A program made the translations under genes and the position numbers. Positions 35,645 to 44,482 of a DNA stretch of 64,000 nt are shown here, in pieces; positions within the stretch are counted from its first letter, which is position 1, and each line of letters starts with the position of its first letter. Below the pieces are notes generated by a model. The model was not told the DNA's origin. It saw only the letters and a list, made by a program, of their open reading frames with translations, and did not search any database. This DNA comes from Rudaea sp. 3F27F6 (GTDB lineage: Bacteria; Pseudomonadota; Gammaproteobacteria; Xanthomonadales; Rhodanobacteraceae). Location: assembly GCF_005503555.1 (NCBI RefSeq), contig NZ_SCNG01000007.1:62001-126000 (forward strand), written 5' to 3'.

Positions 35645-36559
35645 ATGCACCTCTATACCCACTCGTCCTGCCTGCGCCACTCCGCCGGGCCGGGCCATCC
35701 CGAATCGCCGGCGCGGCTGCAGGCCGTGCTCGAAGCGCTGGACCAGGACCGCTTCGCCATGCTCGACCGGATCGAAGCGACGCGTGCTTCGTACGAGCAG
35801 CTCGCGCGCGTGCACAGCCCCGAGCTGATCGCCCTCGTGCATACCGCGGCGCCCACGCAAGGCTATGCCCAGCTCGACGCCGATACGGCGATGTCGCCAG
35901 ATTCGCTCGAAGCCGCATTGCGCGCCGCCGGCGCGGTCTGCGCCGCGGTTGACGCGCTGATCGACGGCAGCGCGACGCGCGCCTTCTGCGCCGTGCGCCC
36001 GCCGGGGCATCACGCCACGCACGCCACGCCGATGGGCTTCTGCCTGTTCAACAACATCGCCGTCGGCGCCGCGCATGCGCTCGCCCGCGGTATCGAGCGC
36101 GTCGCCATCGTCGATTTCGACGTGCACCACGGCAACGGCACCCAGGACATTTTCTGGCGCGATCCGCGCGTGCTCTACGCGTCCACGCATCAATCGCCGC
36201 TCTATCCGGGCACGGGCGCCGAGGACGAAACCGGCGCGGGCAATATCGTCAACGCGCCGCTGCCGCCCGCATCGAGTTCGTTCGCGTTCCGCGAAATCTG
36301 CCGCGATCTGATCCTGCCTGCGGTCGCACGCTTCCGCCCACAGCTCGTACTGATCTCGGCCGGCTTCGACGCGCACTATCTCGATCCGCTTGCGAATCTC
36401 AATCTCGGCGCACCCGACTACGACTGGATCACGCGCGAGCTCGTCGACATCGCGCGCAAGCACGCGCACGGGCGCGTGGCCTCGAGCCTCGAAGGCGGCT
36501 ACAGCCTGACCGCGCTGCGCCAGTCGGTCGCGGCACATGTCGCCGCGCTGATGGATTGA
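35645..36559 (+). CDS. Histone deacetylase-family (AcuC/AphA-like) zinc amidohydrolase
   Basis: A 304-residue member of the arginase/deacetylase superfamily. Catalytic and metal residues are visible: HH122-123 in PPGHHATHATPMGFC, Asp159 and His161 in VDFDVHHGNGTQD, Asp in SAGFDAHYLDPLA, and the Gly-Gly-Tyr SLEGGYSL. Bacterial members act on acetylpolyamines or protein lysines; the substrate cannot be assigned here. The ATG at 35645 (MHLYTHSSC) starts just before the conserved first strand; the open frame reaches 35546. Confidence 0.88.
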   Translation: MHLYTHSSCLRHSAGPGHPESPARLQAVLEALDQDRFAMLDRIEATRASYEQLARVHSPELIALVHTAAPTQGYAQLDADTAMSPDSLEAALRAAGAVCAAVDALIDGSATRAFCAVRPPGHHATHATPMGFCLFNNIAVGAAHALARGIERVAIVDFDVHHGNGTQDIFWRDPRVLYASTHQSPLYPGTGAEDETGAGNIVNAPLPPASSSFAFREICRDLILPAVARFRPQLVLISAGFDAHYLDPLANLNLGAPDYDWITRELVDIARKHAHGRVASSLEGGYSLTALRQSVAAHVAALMD

Positions 36560-36604
36560 CTCGACGGCGCGTAAAGCACGCGGCGTTGACGAGCAACGGC
36601 CGAG

Positions 36605-37429
36605 TCATCGCTCTTCGCAGTAACCCTCGAACACGGTTCCTTTCAAGGACGATGGCTGTCCCGCATTACCTGCGGTCGGCAGGCTATCGAGGATGTGCTT
36701 CTGTGCGGGTTCGGAAAGCCGCGCATTGTGGACAAGAGCGACATAGGCGTAGCGTTCGTTGTCGCGTCTCAAGCAGTCGTAGCCGCTGTAGTAGCGGATA
36801 TTTTCCAGTTCGCTGACCTTGCGCGACTCGTCGAGTCCGGACCCGAGTAAGGCCAGCGATTTGTAGAACCCGTAGTACTGGAACGATTTCGCGTTGGCGC
36901 GGCGTCTCCACTCCTCGCTGGAGTTATCCCCTGATTGAGGACGCAACGACTTCGCGACCGCCGCGAAGTCCAGAGTGCCATTCGCCGTGCTTGGATAGGC
37001 CATCGGCACGATGCCGATCGCCTGCACTCCACCGTCGAATGTACGGACACGAGAGGGAGGACCGGGCAGATCCGACTCCGACCAGCCTACGACCGATACC
37101 TTGGTGCCGACGCCATAGCTCGCTTGCAGTTCGCCAAGATCATAAGGCTCAGGCTTGCAATTGGCCCCGTGGCCGAGCGGGTACACATCGACAACCATAC
37201 CTGTTTGTGAAGATACGGCGGCTTCGGTCACGCGCACTCTCAAGCCCGGCGCCGCAGGTTTGTCTTTGAGCAATTCCCGCGGCAGCGCATCGCCTTCCAC
37301 GACGCCGGCAAATGCAACGAGGTCCGGCGGGACCGAGGACGGCGGTACACCCGGAAACAGTCTGCACGCCTCGGCGGTTTTGCCGAACAGCAAGGCCATC
37401 GTCACGATCATCAGCAATACGGCACGCAT
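36605..37429 (-). CDS. Secreted protein of unknown function
   Basis: A 274-residue predicted exported protein: signal peptide MRAVLLMIVTMALLFGKTAEA (cut after AEA) with AGGAGAG before the ATG at 37429. The mature part has several cysteines (CRLFPG, NCKPE, DCLRR, GYCEER) suggesting disulphides, and no domain I recognise. The open frame continues upstream to 37936 but that part is the shadow of the cation transporter gene. It is last in a possible operon with the transporter and the YjbR-like gene (38 and 29 bases apart). G+C is lower than in its neighbours. Confidence 0.75.
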   Translation of the reverse strand: MRAVLLMIVTMALLFGKTAEACRLFPGVPPSSVPPDLVAFAGVVEGDALPRELLKDKPAAPGLRVRVTEAAVSSQTGMVVDVYPLGHGANCKPEPYDLGELQASYGVGTKVSVVGWSESDLPGPPSRVRTFDGGVQAIGIVPMAYPSTANGTLDFAAVAKSLRPQSGDNSSEEWRRRANAKSFQYYGFYKSLALLGSGLDESRKVSELENIRYYSGYDCLRRDNERYAYVALVHNARLSEPAQKHILDSLPTAGNAGQPSSLKGTVFEGYCEER

Positions 37430-37467
37430 GAAACTCTCCTTGCTCAGTCGGCCGTTCGCGGGACACT

Positions 37468-38376
37468 CTAGTCCGCTATATCGGGCTCGAAGAACGACCA
37501 GCGGATCTCGGGAAAGTTCGCGCGCATGTCGCGCTCGACCGCATTGATCGCATCGACCACGCCCTTGGTCGACAGGTCGCGGCTCATCTCGGCCTTGACC
37601 GCGACCATGATTTCGCTGCCGAGTTGCAGGGTGACGAGATTGAACACGCGCGCGATTTCGGCGCGGCCTTCGAGGAACGCGAGGATCGCCGCCTTGAGTT
37701 CGGCATCGACGCTCTGCCCGATCAGCAGCGCCTTGACTTCGATCGCGACGAACACCGCGATGACGACGAGCAGCACGCCGATCGCCAGCGTGCCGATCGC
37801 GTCGAACAGCGGATTGCCGGTCAGCATCGTCAGCAGTACGGCGGCCAGCGCAAAGGTCAAGCCGAGCAGCGCGGCCAGGTCCTCGCCGAAAATCACGATC
37901 AGCTCGCTCTGCCGGCTTTCGCGGAACCAGCGCCACAGCGAACGATTACCGCGCGCCTTGTTCACCTCGTTCAGGCAGCCGTACATCGAAAAACTTTCTG
38001 CGACGATGCCGAAGGCGAGCACGCCGACCGCAATCCACGGCCATTTCAGCGGCTCGGGCTCATGCAGCTTGTGCAGGCCCTCATAGATCGAGAACGCGCC
38101 GCCGACACTGAACAGCAGCAGCGCGACGAGGAACGACCAGAAGTAGATTTCCTTGCCGCGGCCGAGCGGATAGTCCGGCGACGGCGGCGCCTTCGCCTGC
38201 TTGATGCCGAGCAGCAACAGCAATTGGTTGCCGCAGTCGGCGAGCGAATGCACAGCCTCGGCGGTCATCGCGCCCGAGCCGGTGAGGAATGCCGCGACCG
38301 CCTTCGACACGAAGATGGCGAAGTTCGCGCCGAGCGCGTAGAAGATCGTCTTGAGCGAATCGGCTTTGCCGGACAT
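37468..38376 (-). CDS. Cation diffusion facilitator transporter, SLC30A9-like site
   Basis: A 302-residue CDF-family metal exporter with about six TM helices and a C-terminal cytoplasmic domain. The TM2 site is His43-x-x-x-Asp47 (AVHSLADCGNQ), and the TM5 site is Glu165-Asp166 (FGEDLAALLG) in place of the canonical H-x-x-x-D, as in the SLC30A9 branch. Metal is probably zinc or manganese, unproven. Next to the YjbR-like gene. Confidence 0.88.
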   Translation of the reverse strand: MSGKADSLKTIFYALGANFAIFVSKAVAAFLTGSGAMTAEAVHSLADCGNQLLLLLGIKQAKAPPSPDYPLGRGKEIYFWSFLVALLLFSVGGAFSIYEGLHKLHEPEPLKWPWIAVGVLAFGIVAESFSMYGCLNEVNKARGNRSLWRWFRESRQSELIVIFGEDLAALLGLTFALAAVLLTMLTGNPLFDAIGTLAIGVLLVVIAVFVAIEVKALLIGQSVDAELKAAILAFLEGRAEIARVFNLVTLQLGSEIMVAVKAEMSRDLSTKGVVDAINAVERDMRANFPEIRWSFFEPDIAD

Positions 38377-38405
38377 TCACGGTTCCTGGTCGTACGAGAG
38401 GGGAA

Positions 38406-38768
38406 TCAGGCCGGCGGCAGCGCAGCGAGCGCCGCCTGCTGGCGCTTGCTCAGGCCGGCGCGCACGAGTTCGTAGGAGCGGCGCACGAACTCGGCGATCT
38501 TCGCGCGCGCGAAACGGTCGGGCTCGGCGATCGACACCCAGAACGGGCGCGCCATATACGCCGCCGGAGCGATGCCGGGCTGGTCGGTCAGTTCGAGAAA
38601 ACGCTCCGCGTCGACCTTGAACGACGTGCGCCCGCGGTGCGGACCGCGCAGGCAGTGGACGGCGAAGGTCTTGCCGGAAACGGTGAAGACAAGCTCTTCG
38701 TCCCACTTCACCGTGCTGGCTACGCCGGGCCAGTCCTTGCTGAGCGCTTTGAGTTCCGTGTCGTTCAT
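38406..38768 (-). CDS. MmcQ/YjbR-family protein
   Basis: A 120-residue CyaY-fold protein of the MmcQ/YjbR family. The family pattern is seen in STVKWDEELVFTVSGKTFAV, SFKVDAERFLELTD and ARPFWVSIAEPDRF, followed by a C-terminal helix with VRRSYELVRAGL. The molecular role of the family is not settled (DNA binding has been proposed). First gene of a small minus-strand operon; divergent from a GNAT gene over 116 bases. Confidence 0.88.
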   Translation of the reverse strand: MNDTELKALSKDWPGVASTVKWDEELVFTVSGKTFAVHCLRGPHRGRTSFKVDAERFLELTDQPGIAPAAYMARPFWVSIAEPDRFARAKIAEFVRRSYELVRAGLSKRQQAALAALPPA

Positions 38769-38884
38769 GGCGGCTGGATCAAGGGAAGTACGCGATTCCG
38801 CCGTGTGAACGGCGGGTCATCTTGCTGAATCGATCGGGTGCAAAATAGGTGGGCTGCTCCAAATCGATCCCCGATGATGCGGCC

Positions 38885-39532
38885 ATGGACAATGTAGCAA
38901 ATCCACGCAAACTCGCCGAGCGCTGGGGCCCGAGCGGCCACGGCCACGGCCGCGGCATGCGTCCGCCGCCGCGGCGCAGCAGTCTGCGCGCGCCGGGGCG
39001 GCCTGCCGACCGCGGCGAGCCGCTGCTCGCGCGCGACGGCACGCCGCTGGTCCTGCGTGCGATCCGCGCCGACGACGTCGAAGCGCTCAAGCGCTTCTTC
39101 AGCCGCCTCACTCCCGAGGAGGTGCGCCTGCGCTTCCTGCATCCGCTCAACGAGCTGCCCGACGCGTTCGCGCGCCAGCTCTGCGAGCTCGATCCGCAAC
39201 TGGCTTTCGCCTGGGTGCTCGCCACGCCGGACGATCCGGCGCGGCCCGATCTGCCGATCGAGATTCACGCCGTCGCGCGCGCGCACCTCGACCCGGTGCT
39301 CGAACACGCGGAATTCGCCATCGTCGTCGAAGGCCGCTTCGCGCGCCAGGGTCTCGGCAGCCTGCTCATGCAGCGCGTGATCGCCTCGGCGCGCCAGCTC
39401 GGCGCGATCGAGCTGTGGAGCGACGTGCTGACCGAGAACAGCGGCATGCTCGCGCTCTGCGCACGCCTCGGCTTCGAGCGCGGGCTGTCGTTCAACAACC
39501 CGGGCGTGGTGCGCGTCAGCCTCGCGCTCTAG
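38885..39532 (+). CDS. GNAT acetyltransferase with Arg/Pro-rich N-terminal extension
   Basis: A 215-residue protein whose C-terminal 155 residues are a GNAT domain: LRAIRADDVEALKRFFSRLT, the acetyl-CoA loop GRFARQGLGSLLMQRVI (Q/R-x-x-G-x-G/A) and LWSDVLTENSGMLALCARLGF. The first 45 residues are low complexity, with GHGHGRGMRPPPRRS. This resembles the GNAT module of Pat-type protein acetyltransferases but without the acyl-CoA synthetase half. The ATG at 38885 is used; a start 12 codons upstream is possible. Confidence 0.85.
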   Translation: MDNVANPRKLAERWGPSGHGHGRGMRPPPRRSSLRAPGRPADRGEPLLARDGTPLVLRAIRADDVEALKRFFSRLTPEEVRLRFLHPLNELPDAFARQLCELDPQLAFAWVLATPDDPARPDLPIEIHAVARAHLDPVLEHAEFAIVVEGRFARQGLGSLLMQRVIASARQLGAIELWSDVLTENSGMLALCARLGFERGLSFNNPGVVRVSLAL

Positions 39533-39545
39533 CGGTTCGTACTGC

Positions 39546-41636
39546 TCACCAGATGCGCACGCGCTCGGCCTCGGCGCGATACATCGGCTGGCCGGGCTTC
39601 ACGCCGAAGGCCTCGTGGAATTCGCCGATGTTGGCGAGCGGGCCGTTGACGCGCCACTTCGCTGGCGCATGCACGTCGCTGAGGAGACCTTGACGCAGCG
39701 CTTCTTCGCGCTCCTCGAAAATCCACGACAAGGCATAGCCGAGGAAGAAACGCTGGATCGGGGTGAAGCCGGCAATCTTCTCGCCGCGCTTGTACTGCTC
39801 GGTTTTCTTGAATGCGTCGAGACCGATCAGGATGCCGCCATAGTCGGCGATGTTCTCGCCAAGGCTGGCCTTGCCGTTGATGTGCAGTCCTTTCAGGGGT
39901 TCGTAGGCGTCGAACTGCTTGACCATCACGTCAGCGCGCTGCTCGAATTTCTTGCCGTCTTCGGGCGTCCACCAATCGGTGAGATTTCCTTTCGCGTCGA
40001 ACTTGCGGCCTTCGTCGTCGAAGCCGTGGGTGATTTCGTGCCCGACCGTCGACGCTGCCGCGTAGCCGTAGACGATGGCGTCGTCGATGTCGCCGTCCTT
40101 GAAACCGGGAATGGTGAACTGCGCGGCCGGCAGCACGATCTCGTTGTTCGACGGGTTGTAGTAGGCGTTGTAGGTCTGCGGAGTCATGCCCCACTCGGCG
40201 CGGTCGACCGGCTTGCCGAACTTGCCGACGCCGTCGGCCCAGCGCCAGCGCGCGGCGTTCATCAGATTCTCGGCGTAGGAATTGCGCCCGACCACGAGCG
40301 CGGAATAGTCCTTCCACTTGTCCGGATAGCCGACTTTCTTCGTCACCGCGGCGAGTTTCTCATGCGCTTTCGTCTTCGTCGCCGCGCTCATCCAGTCGAG
40401 CTTGTCGATGCGTTCGCCGTAGGCGGTGCGGATCGCCTCGACGATCGTGTTGTAGCGATCCTTGGTCTTCGCCGGGAAATACTCGCCGACGAAGATGCGG
40501 CCGAGGATCATGCCCATCGAGCGGTTCTCGGCATCGAGCGCGCGCTTCCAGCGCGGGCGCTGTTCTTTCTGACCGCGCAGCACCTTGCCGTAGAAACTGA
40601 AGTTCTCGTCGTCGATCGCCTTGTCGAGCGAAGACGCATAGGTACTGACCAGGTGATATTTCAGATAGTCGCGCAGCACCGGAACCGGCGTCTTCTTGAG
40701 CAGCGCCTGCAGGCCGGCGAAGAACTCGGGCTGGCCGACGATCACGTAGGTCGGCGCGAGGTTCCAGTCTTTCAGGCGCGCACTCCAGACGATCGACGGC
40801 GTGTACTTCTTCGTCACCTCGTCGGGCGCCATCTTGTTGTAGTTGCGGTCCGGGTCGCGCAGGTCTTCAAGCTTGCGCGAGACCTTGGCCAGTTCGGTCT
40901 CGAACGCCATCATGCGCGCGGCGCGCGGATCGGCGTCCTTCGCACCGGCGTCGAGCAGTTTGAGCATGCGCCCCATGTGCGCGACGTATTCCTTGCGCGC
41001 CTTGGCGACGCCCGCTTCGGTATTGAAGTAGTAGTCGCGCTCGGGCAGGCCGAGGCCGCCCTGATAGAGATGGATCGCCATCACGTCGCTCGCCTTCTCG
41101 TCCTGCGAGATATCGGGCGAGAAAAACACATCGACGAACAGCGGCTGCAGGCCGAAGGCGACATCGAGCGCGTCGGTCGCGGACTTGATCGCGTCGATGC
41201 GCGCGAGTTCGGCCTTCAGCGGTGTCAGCCCAACCTGTTCGGCCTTGGCTTCGTCCATCGCAGTGGACCAGAAGTCGCCGATCTTTTGCGCGTCGCTGCC
41301 CGGCGCGGCGTCCTTCTGTGCGGCAGCGTCTTCGCTGATCTTGCGCAGTTTGGCGTACAGCTCGTCCTGGACGACGCGGCCGATGCCGTAATTGGCCTCG
41401 GCGGCTGGAATCGGGTGCGCCTTGAGCCAGGCGCCGTTGGCGTAGGCGAAAAAGTCGTCGCCCGGATTGATCGAAGCATCGATGTTGGCGGCGACCACGT
41501 CGGCCTTGACCGGCGCCTGCATAGATGGGTTTGCAGAAGCGGCATCGGCGGCGAAGGCGGAACCGGCGCCGAATACACCCGCCGCGACGGCGAGAGCGAG
41601 CGACAGCGGGCGCAGTGAGGCGGCAAGCGTTTGCAT
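39546..41636 (-). CDS. M13-family zinc metallopeptidase (neprilysin/PepO-like)
   Basis: A 696-residue exported endopeptidase of oligopeptides. Signal peptide about 1-29 (MQTLAASLRPLSLALAV...GSAFA). The zinc site is HEITH at 533-537 and the third ligand Glu594 in GENIADYGG (E-x-x-x-D); NAYYNPSNNEIVLPAAQ is the substrate-binding strand and the end RIW matches the family's C-terminal CxxW position without the cysteine. The ATG at 41636 gives a good signal peptide; upstream in-frame starts do not. Confidence 0.94.
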   Translation of the reverse strand: MQTLAASLRPLSLALAVAAGVFGAGSAFAADAASANPSMQAPVKADVVAANIDASINPGDDFFAYANGAWLKAHPIPAAEANYGIGRVVQDELYAKLRKISEDAAAQKDAAPGSDAQKIGDFWSTAMDEAKAEQVGLTPLKAELARIDAIKSATDALDVAFGLQPLFVDVFFSPDISQDEKASDVMAIHLYQGGLGLPERDYYFNTEAGVAKARKEYVAHMGRMLKLLDAGAKDADPRAARMMAFETELAKVSRKLEDLRDPDRNYNKMAPDEVTKKYTPSIVWSARLKDWNLAPTYVIVGQPEFFAGLQALLKKTPVPVLRDYLKYHLVSTYASSLDKAIDDENFSFYGKVLRGQKEQRPRWKRALDAENRSMGMILGRIFVGEYFPAKTKDRYNTIVEAIRTAYGERIDKLDWMSAATKTKAHEKLAAVTKKVGYPDKWKDYSALVVGRNSYAENLMNAARWRWADGVGKFGKPVDRAEWGMTPQTYNAYYNPSNNEIVLPAAQFTIPGFKDGDIDDAIVYGYAAASTVGHEITHGFDDEGRKFDAKGNLTDWWTPEDGKKFEQRADVMVKQFDAYEPLKGLHINGKASLGENIADYGGILIGLDAFKKTEQYKRGEKIAGFTPIQRFFLGYALSWIFEEREEALRQGLLSDVHAPAKWRVNGPLANIGEFHEAFGVKPGQPMYRAEAERVRIW

Positions 41637-41759
41637 CGCAATCCCCGGAGGAAAATGGAGCCGCATGCTAGCGCAGAAGGGGCGTCGCGTCCCCCTGCCC
41701 CAAGTCATGCTTCGGGCTGCTGCCGGTCGACTGCGCGCCGCCCGGCAGCGGGACCGTGC

Positions 41760-42131
41760 TCAGCCGGCGTCGTAGAAGAACTGCTCGCGGTCGATCTTGC
41801 CGTCGCGGACGTGGTAGACGCAGACTTCTTTCATCAACTGGCGGCCGTACTGCTTCATCGTCACGTCGAGTTCCATGGTCAGACAGAACCAGTTATCCGC
41901 GATCAGCGCATCGCTGACCTTCATGCTGTGGTAGGCCTCGATGCTTTCATTGAAATGGCGGCCTTTTTCGTAGATGGCTTCGAGCCCTTTGGCTGGTCCG
42001 CCGGCCGCCATCGGCGTGCCTTCGGATTCGATGCTGACCGCATCGTTCGCGTACAGCTCTTTCTGCGCTTCCTCGAATTTCCCGGCGCGGCACAATTCGA
42101 CGAGGCGCGCGGCGATCTGTTCGACGTTCAT
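41760..42131 (-). CDS. SnoaL-like/NTF2-fold protein
   Basis: A 123-residue small cytoplasmic protein of the NTF2-like superfamily: a helical start (IAARLVELCRAGKFEEAQKE), LYANDAVSIESEG and a C-terminal strand VYHVRDGKIDREQFFYD, the usual SnoaL-type pattern. No catalytic residues can be fixed, so the function is unknown. It lies between the M13 peptidase and the L,D-transpeptidase on the same strand. Confidence 0.8.
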   Translation of the reverse strand: MNVEQIAARLVELCRAGKFEEAQKELYANDAVSIESEGTPMAAGGPAKGLEAIYEKGRHFNESIEAYHSMKVSDALIADNWFCLTMELDVTMKQYGRQLMKEVCVYHVRDGKIDREQFFYDAG

Positions 42132-42225
42132 GGCGAGACTCCGTGGGTTGGGCGCGTCAGCCTAATCCCGCACGGTGACGCTTGCACGCGCGGGCGCAGC
42201 AGCGCACGGCGGCAAACGGAATCCG

Positions 42226-42978
42226 TTATCGGGCGATCCGATAGTGTCCGTTCTCGACTGCAACCGCCGGTGGCACGCGCTCACGCTCGAAGACATCGTA
42301 GGCCGGTTTGAGTTCGTTCCAGAAACCGAACCACGGCGAGCCTTTCGCGGCAGCGAGCGCCTTGGCCGTCGGACGGAACGGAAAGATATGCGCGTCGAAG
42401 CACGCCTGCCCGGCGCGCAAGGCCGCGGCGGCAAGCGTATAGATTTCCTCGATGCCGGCATCGCCCATCGCATAGCAGCCGATCGACACGCAGTTGCCGT
42501 GCACCATCAGGGCGCTGCCGGTGCGGCCGTGCGCGCGGTCGTACTCGTTTGGATAGCCGAGGTTGAATGCGAGGTGATAGTTGCTGCGCGGATTGAGCTG
42601 GCGCGGCGCGACCGTGTAAAAGCCTTCGGGCGCTTGATTGTCGCCCTCGCGCTGCTTCGGCCCGAGTTCGCCCGAGAATTTGCAGACCGGATAGCGGCGA
42701 AAAAGCACGAATTTCCCGTCCGCGCCGCGCAGCCAGAGTTCGAGTTCCGCCTCGCGCTTGAAGATGCGCACATAGACCGGCGCACCGAAGCGCAGATGTC
42801 TCGCGGCCAGATCGCGTTCGAGCGCAGGCCGCACGCGCGCGGCCGCCTCGCTTGCTCGCTCAGAGTCGGGCACGGCGTTGGCCAAATCGGTGGCAGCGGA
42901 TGCGGGCAAGTTCGTCATCGGCAAAATCAACATCGATAGCATGCAAGCATACAAGCCGGCGCGGCGAGACCGGATCAT
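42226..42978 (-). CDS. YkuD-domain L,D-transpeptidase-family protein, YafK/DpaA-like
   Basis: A 250-residue exported protein. The signal peptide ends about residue 28 (LPASAA). The YkuD signature is VHGNCVSIGCYAMGD, with His160, Ser165 and catalytic Cys168. Conserved YafK-like segments are CKFSGELGPKQREGDNQAPE and FYTVAPRQLNP. In E. coli the YafK (DpaA) protein removes Braun lipoprotein from peptidoglycan, so a similar crosslink-cleaving role is the best guess. The ATG overlaps the stop of the AraC gene (ATGA), implying co-translation. Confidence 0.9.
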   Translation of the reverse strand: MIRSRRAGLYACMLSMLILPMTNLPASAATDLANAVPDSERASEAAARVRPALERDLAARHLRFGAPVYVRIFKREAELELWLRGADGKFVLFRRYPVCKFSGELGPKQREGDNQAPEGFYTVAPRQLNPRSNYHLAFNLGYPNEYDRAHGRTGSALMVHGNCVSIGCYAMGDAGIEEIYTLAAAALRAGQACFDAHIFPFRPTAKALAAAKGSPWFGFWNELKPAYDVFERERVPPAVAVENGHYRIAR

Positions 42979-43802
42979 GCGTTCGCCTTCGCCGCGCCGC
43001 CGTTGCGCGGCTTCTGCCGGGCGTATTGCGCAGGCGTACGCCCGACGAGCCGCTTGAAATCGCGGATCAGGTGCGCTTGGTCGGCATAGCCGAGTTCGAG
43101 CGCGAGCGCGGTCCAGTCGCCGGCCGTGCCCTCGTCGATGCGCGCCACGGCTTCGTGCAGGCGGTAGCGCTGGATCACCCATTTCGGATGCACGCCGACG
43201 TAGTCGCGGAACTGGCGTTGCAAAGTGCGCAAACCAATCGCGAATTCCTGCGCGATCTGTTCGATGCGCGTGATCGCGCGATCCTCGGCCATGCGTGCGG
43301 CGATGCGCGCCATCAGCGCCGCGGTCGGCTCGGGCGAAACCTTGCGCGCGTGCAGAAACGCTTCGAGCACGGCTATCGTTGCACGGTGGTCGGCATGGGC
43401 GAGCGCTTTGCCCGCGAGCCCTTGCGCCGCAGTGCCGAAGACCTCGTCCAGATCGACGACGCGATCGGCGAAAATGGAAACCGGCATATCGATGAAAGGC
43501 CGGAATCCGCCCGGGTGGAACTTGATGCCGAACACGCGGCCGTTGCCATTTAACGTTGTGCTGAAGCGCTTGGTCGTCGGTCCCGCGATCTTCGCCGTGC
43601 CGTTCTCGAAGACGATGTGCACGACCGGATGCGGCAAGGTTTCGCGAACGACCGCAGCGGACAGATTCCATTCCACCGTCCAGTAGTGTTCGACGAACGC
43701 GGCGAGCGCGGCCGAAGGCCAGTAGCGTGCATGCGTGATGTCGGGCACGGCCTCGCCTGAGTGGAGCACGCCGCGCGGCTTGTCGAGTTTCAGCGTGACC
43801 AT
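42975..43802 (-). CDS. AraC-family transcriptional regulator (DUF6597-type N-terminus)
   Basis: A 275-residue regulator. The N-terminal half starts YWPSAALAAFVEHYWTVEW and carries the HPGGFRPF motif of the DUF6597/AraC sensory class; the C-terminal AraC domain has two HTH parts, RIEQIAQEFAIGLRTLQRQF and WTALALELGYADQAHLIRDF with KRLVGRTPAQYAR. The ATG at 43802 is chosen by homology of the N-terminal domain; the frame is open further upstream. It overlaps the YafK-like gene and is divergent from the DUF3224 gene (81 bases), either of which it could control. Confidence 0.86.
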   Translation of the reverse strand: MVTLKLDKPRGVLHSGEAVPDITHARYWPSAALAAFVEHYWTVEWNLSAAVVRETLPHPVVHIVFENGTAKIAGPTTKRFSTTLNGNGRVFGIKFHPGGFRPFIDMPVSIFADRVVDLDEVFGTAAQGLAGKALAHADHRATIAVLEAFLHARKVSPEPTAALMARIAARMAEDRAITRIEQIAQEFAIGLRTLQRQFRDYVGVHPKWVIQRYRLHEAVARIDEGTAGDWTALALELGYADQAHLIRDFKRLVGRTPAQYARQKPRNGGAAKANA

Positions 43803-43883
43803 GTCGCGTTTCTTCAATCCCGTGCGGTTCGCGCCCGCTAACATGCCGCACCATCGACTCGCCGACGCCGAACCGGAACCGCC

Positions 43884-44402
43884 ATGCGCTGCTTGTCCCT
43901 GATCGCGCTGACCCTGCTCGCCGCTGCTGCATCGGCCGGCTACAGTGCGTCGAATTCCACCGTATCCCACGCCGAGCCTGCCGGCGCCGCCAAAGGAATC
44001 CCGATGAAACATCATGCGAAAGGTGCGTTCGACGTCAAGCTGCAGAAGCTCGAAGCGTACAACAATGACGAAGGCGCCGGCCTCGGCCGCATGTCGATCG
44101 ACAAGCAATTCCACGGCGACCTTGAAGCGACGAGCAAGGGCGAGATGCTGCACGCCGGCAACGCCAAGGACTCGGGCGGCTACGTCGCGGTCGAGCGCGT
44201 GACCGGCTCGCTGCAAGGCAAGAAGGGCGGCTTCTCGCTGCAGCACAATGCGACGATGACGCGCGGCACGCCCTATCTCAACATCATCGTCGTGCCCGAT
44301 TCCGGCACGGACGAACTCAAGGGCCTCAGCGGCACGCTGAAAATCGTCATCGCCGAAGGCGGCAAGCACTACTACGAATTCGACTACGAGCTGGCGGACT
44401 GA
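43884..44402 (+). CDS. DUF3224-domain exported protein
   Basis: A 172-residue protein with a signal-peptide-like start (MRCLSLIALTLLAAAASAGY) followed by a DUF3224 beta-barrel fold: AKGAFDVKLQKLE, GRMSIDKQFHGDLEATSKGE, GYVAVERVTGSLQGKKGGF and HNATMTRGTPYL. Family members are mostly cytoplasmic and have no known activity; the export signal here is unusual. It is divergent from the AraC gene. Confidence 0.88.
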   Translation: MRCLSLIALTLLAAAASAGYSASNSTVSHAEPAGAAKGIPMKHHAKGAFDVKLQKLEAYNNDEGAGLGRMSIDKQFHGDLEATSKGEMLHAGNAKDSGGYVAVERVTGSLQGKKGGFSLQHNATMTRGTPYLNIIVVPDSGTDELKGLSGTLKIVIAEGGKHYYEFDYELAD

Positions 44403-44482
44403 GTCGGCGCGGTTGCGGTCCGCGAGACGGCTGCCTCGGCAATCCATTCCGGGCACATCCTTATCGCTAGCGGCTGCGGCGG

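Noticed and set aside
36605-37936. 443-residue open frame extending the secreted protein upstream.
   Set aside because: The upstream part overlaps the cation transporter in another frame; the secreted protein has its own Shine-Dalgarno and signal peptide at 37429.
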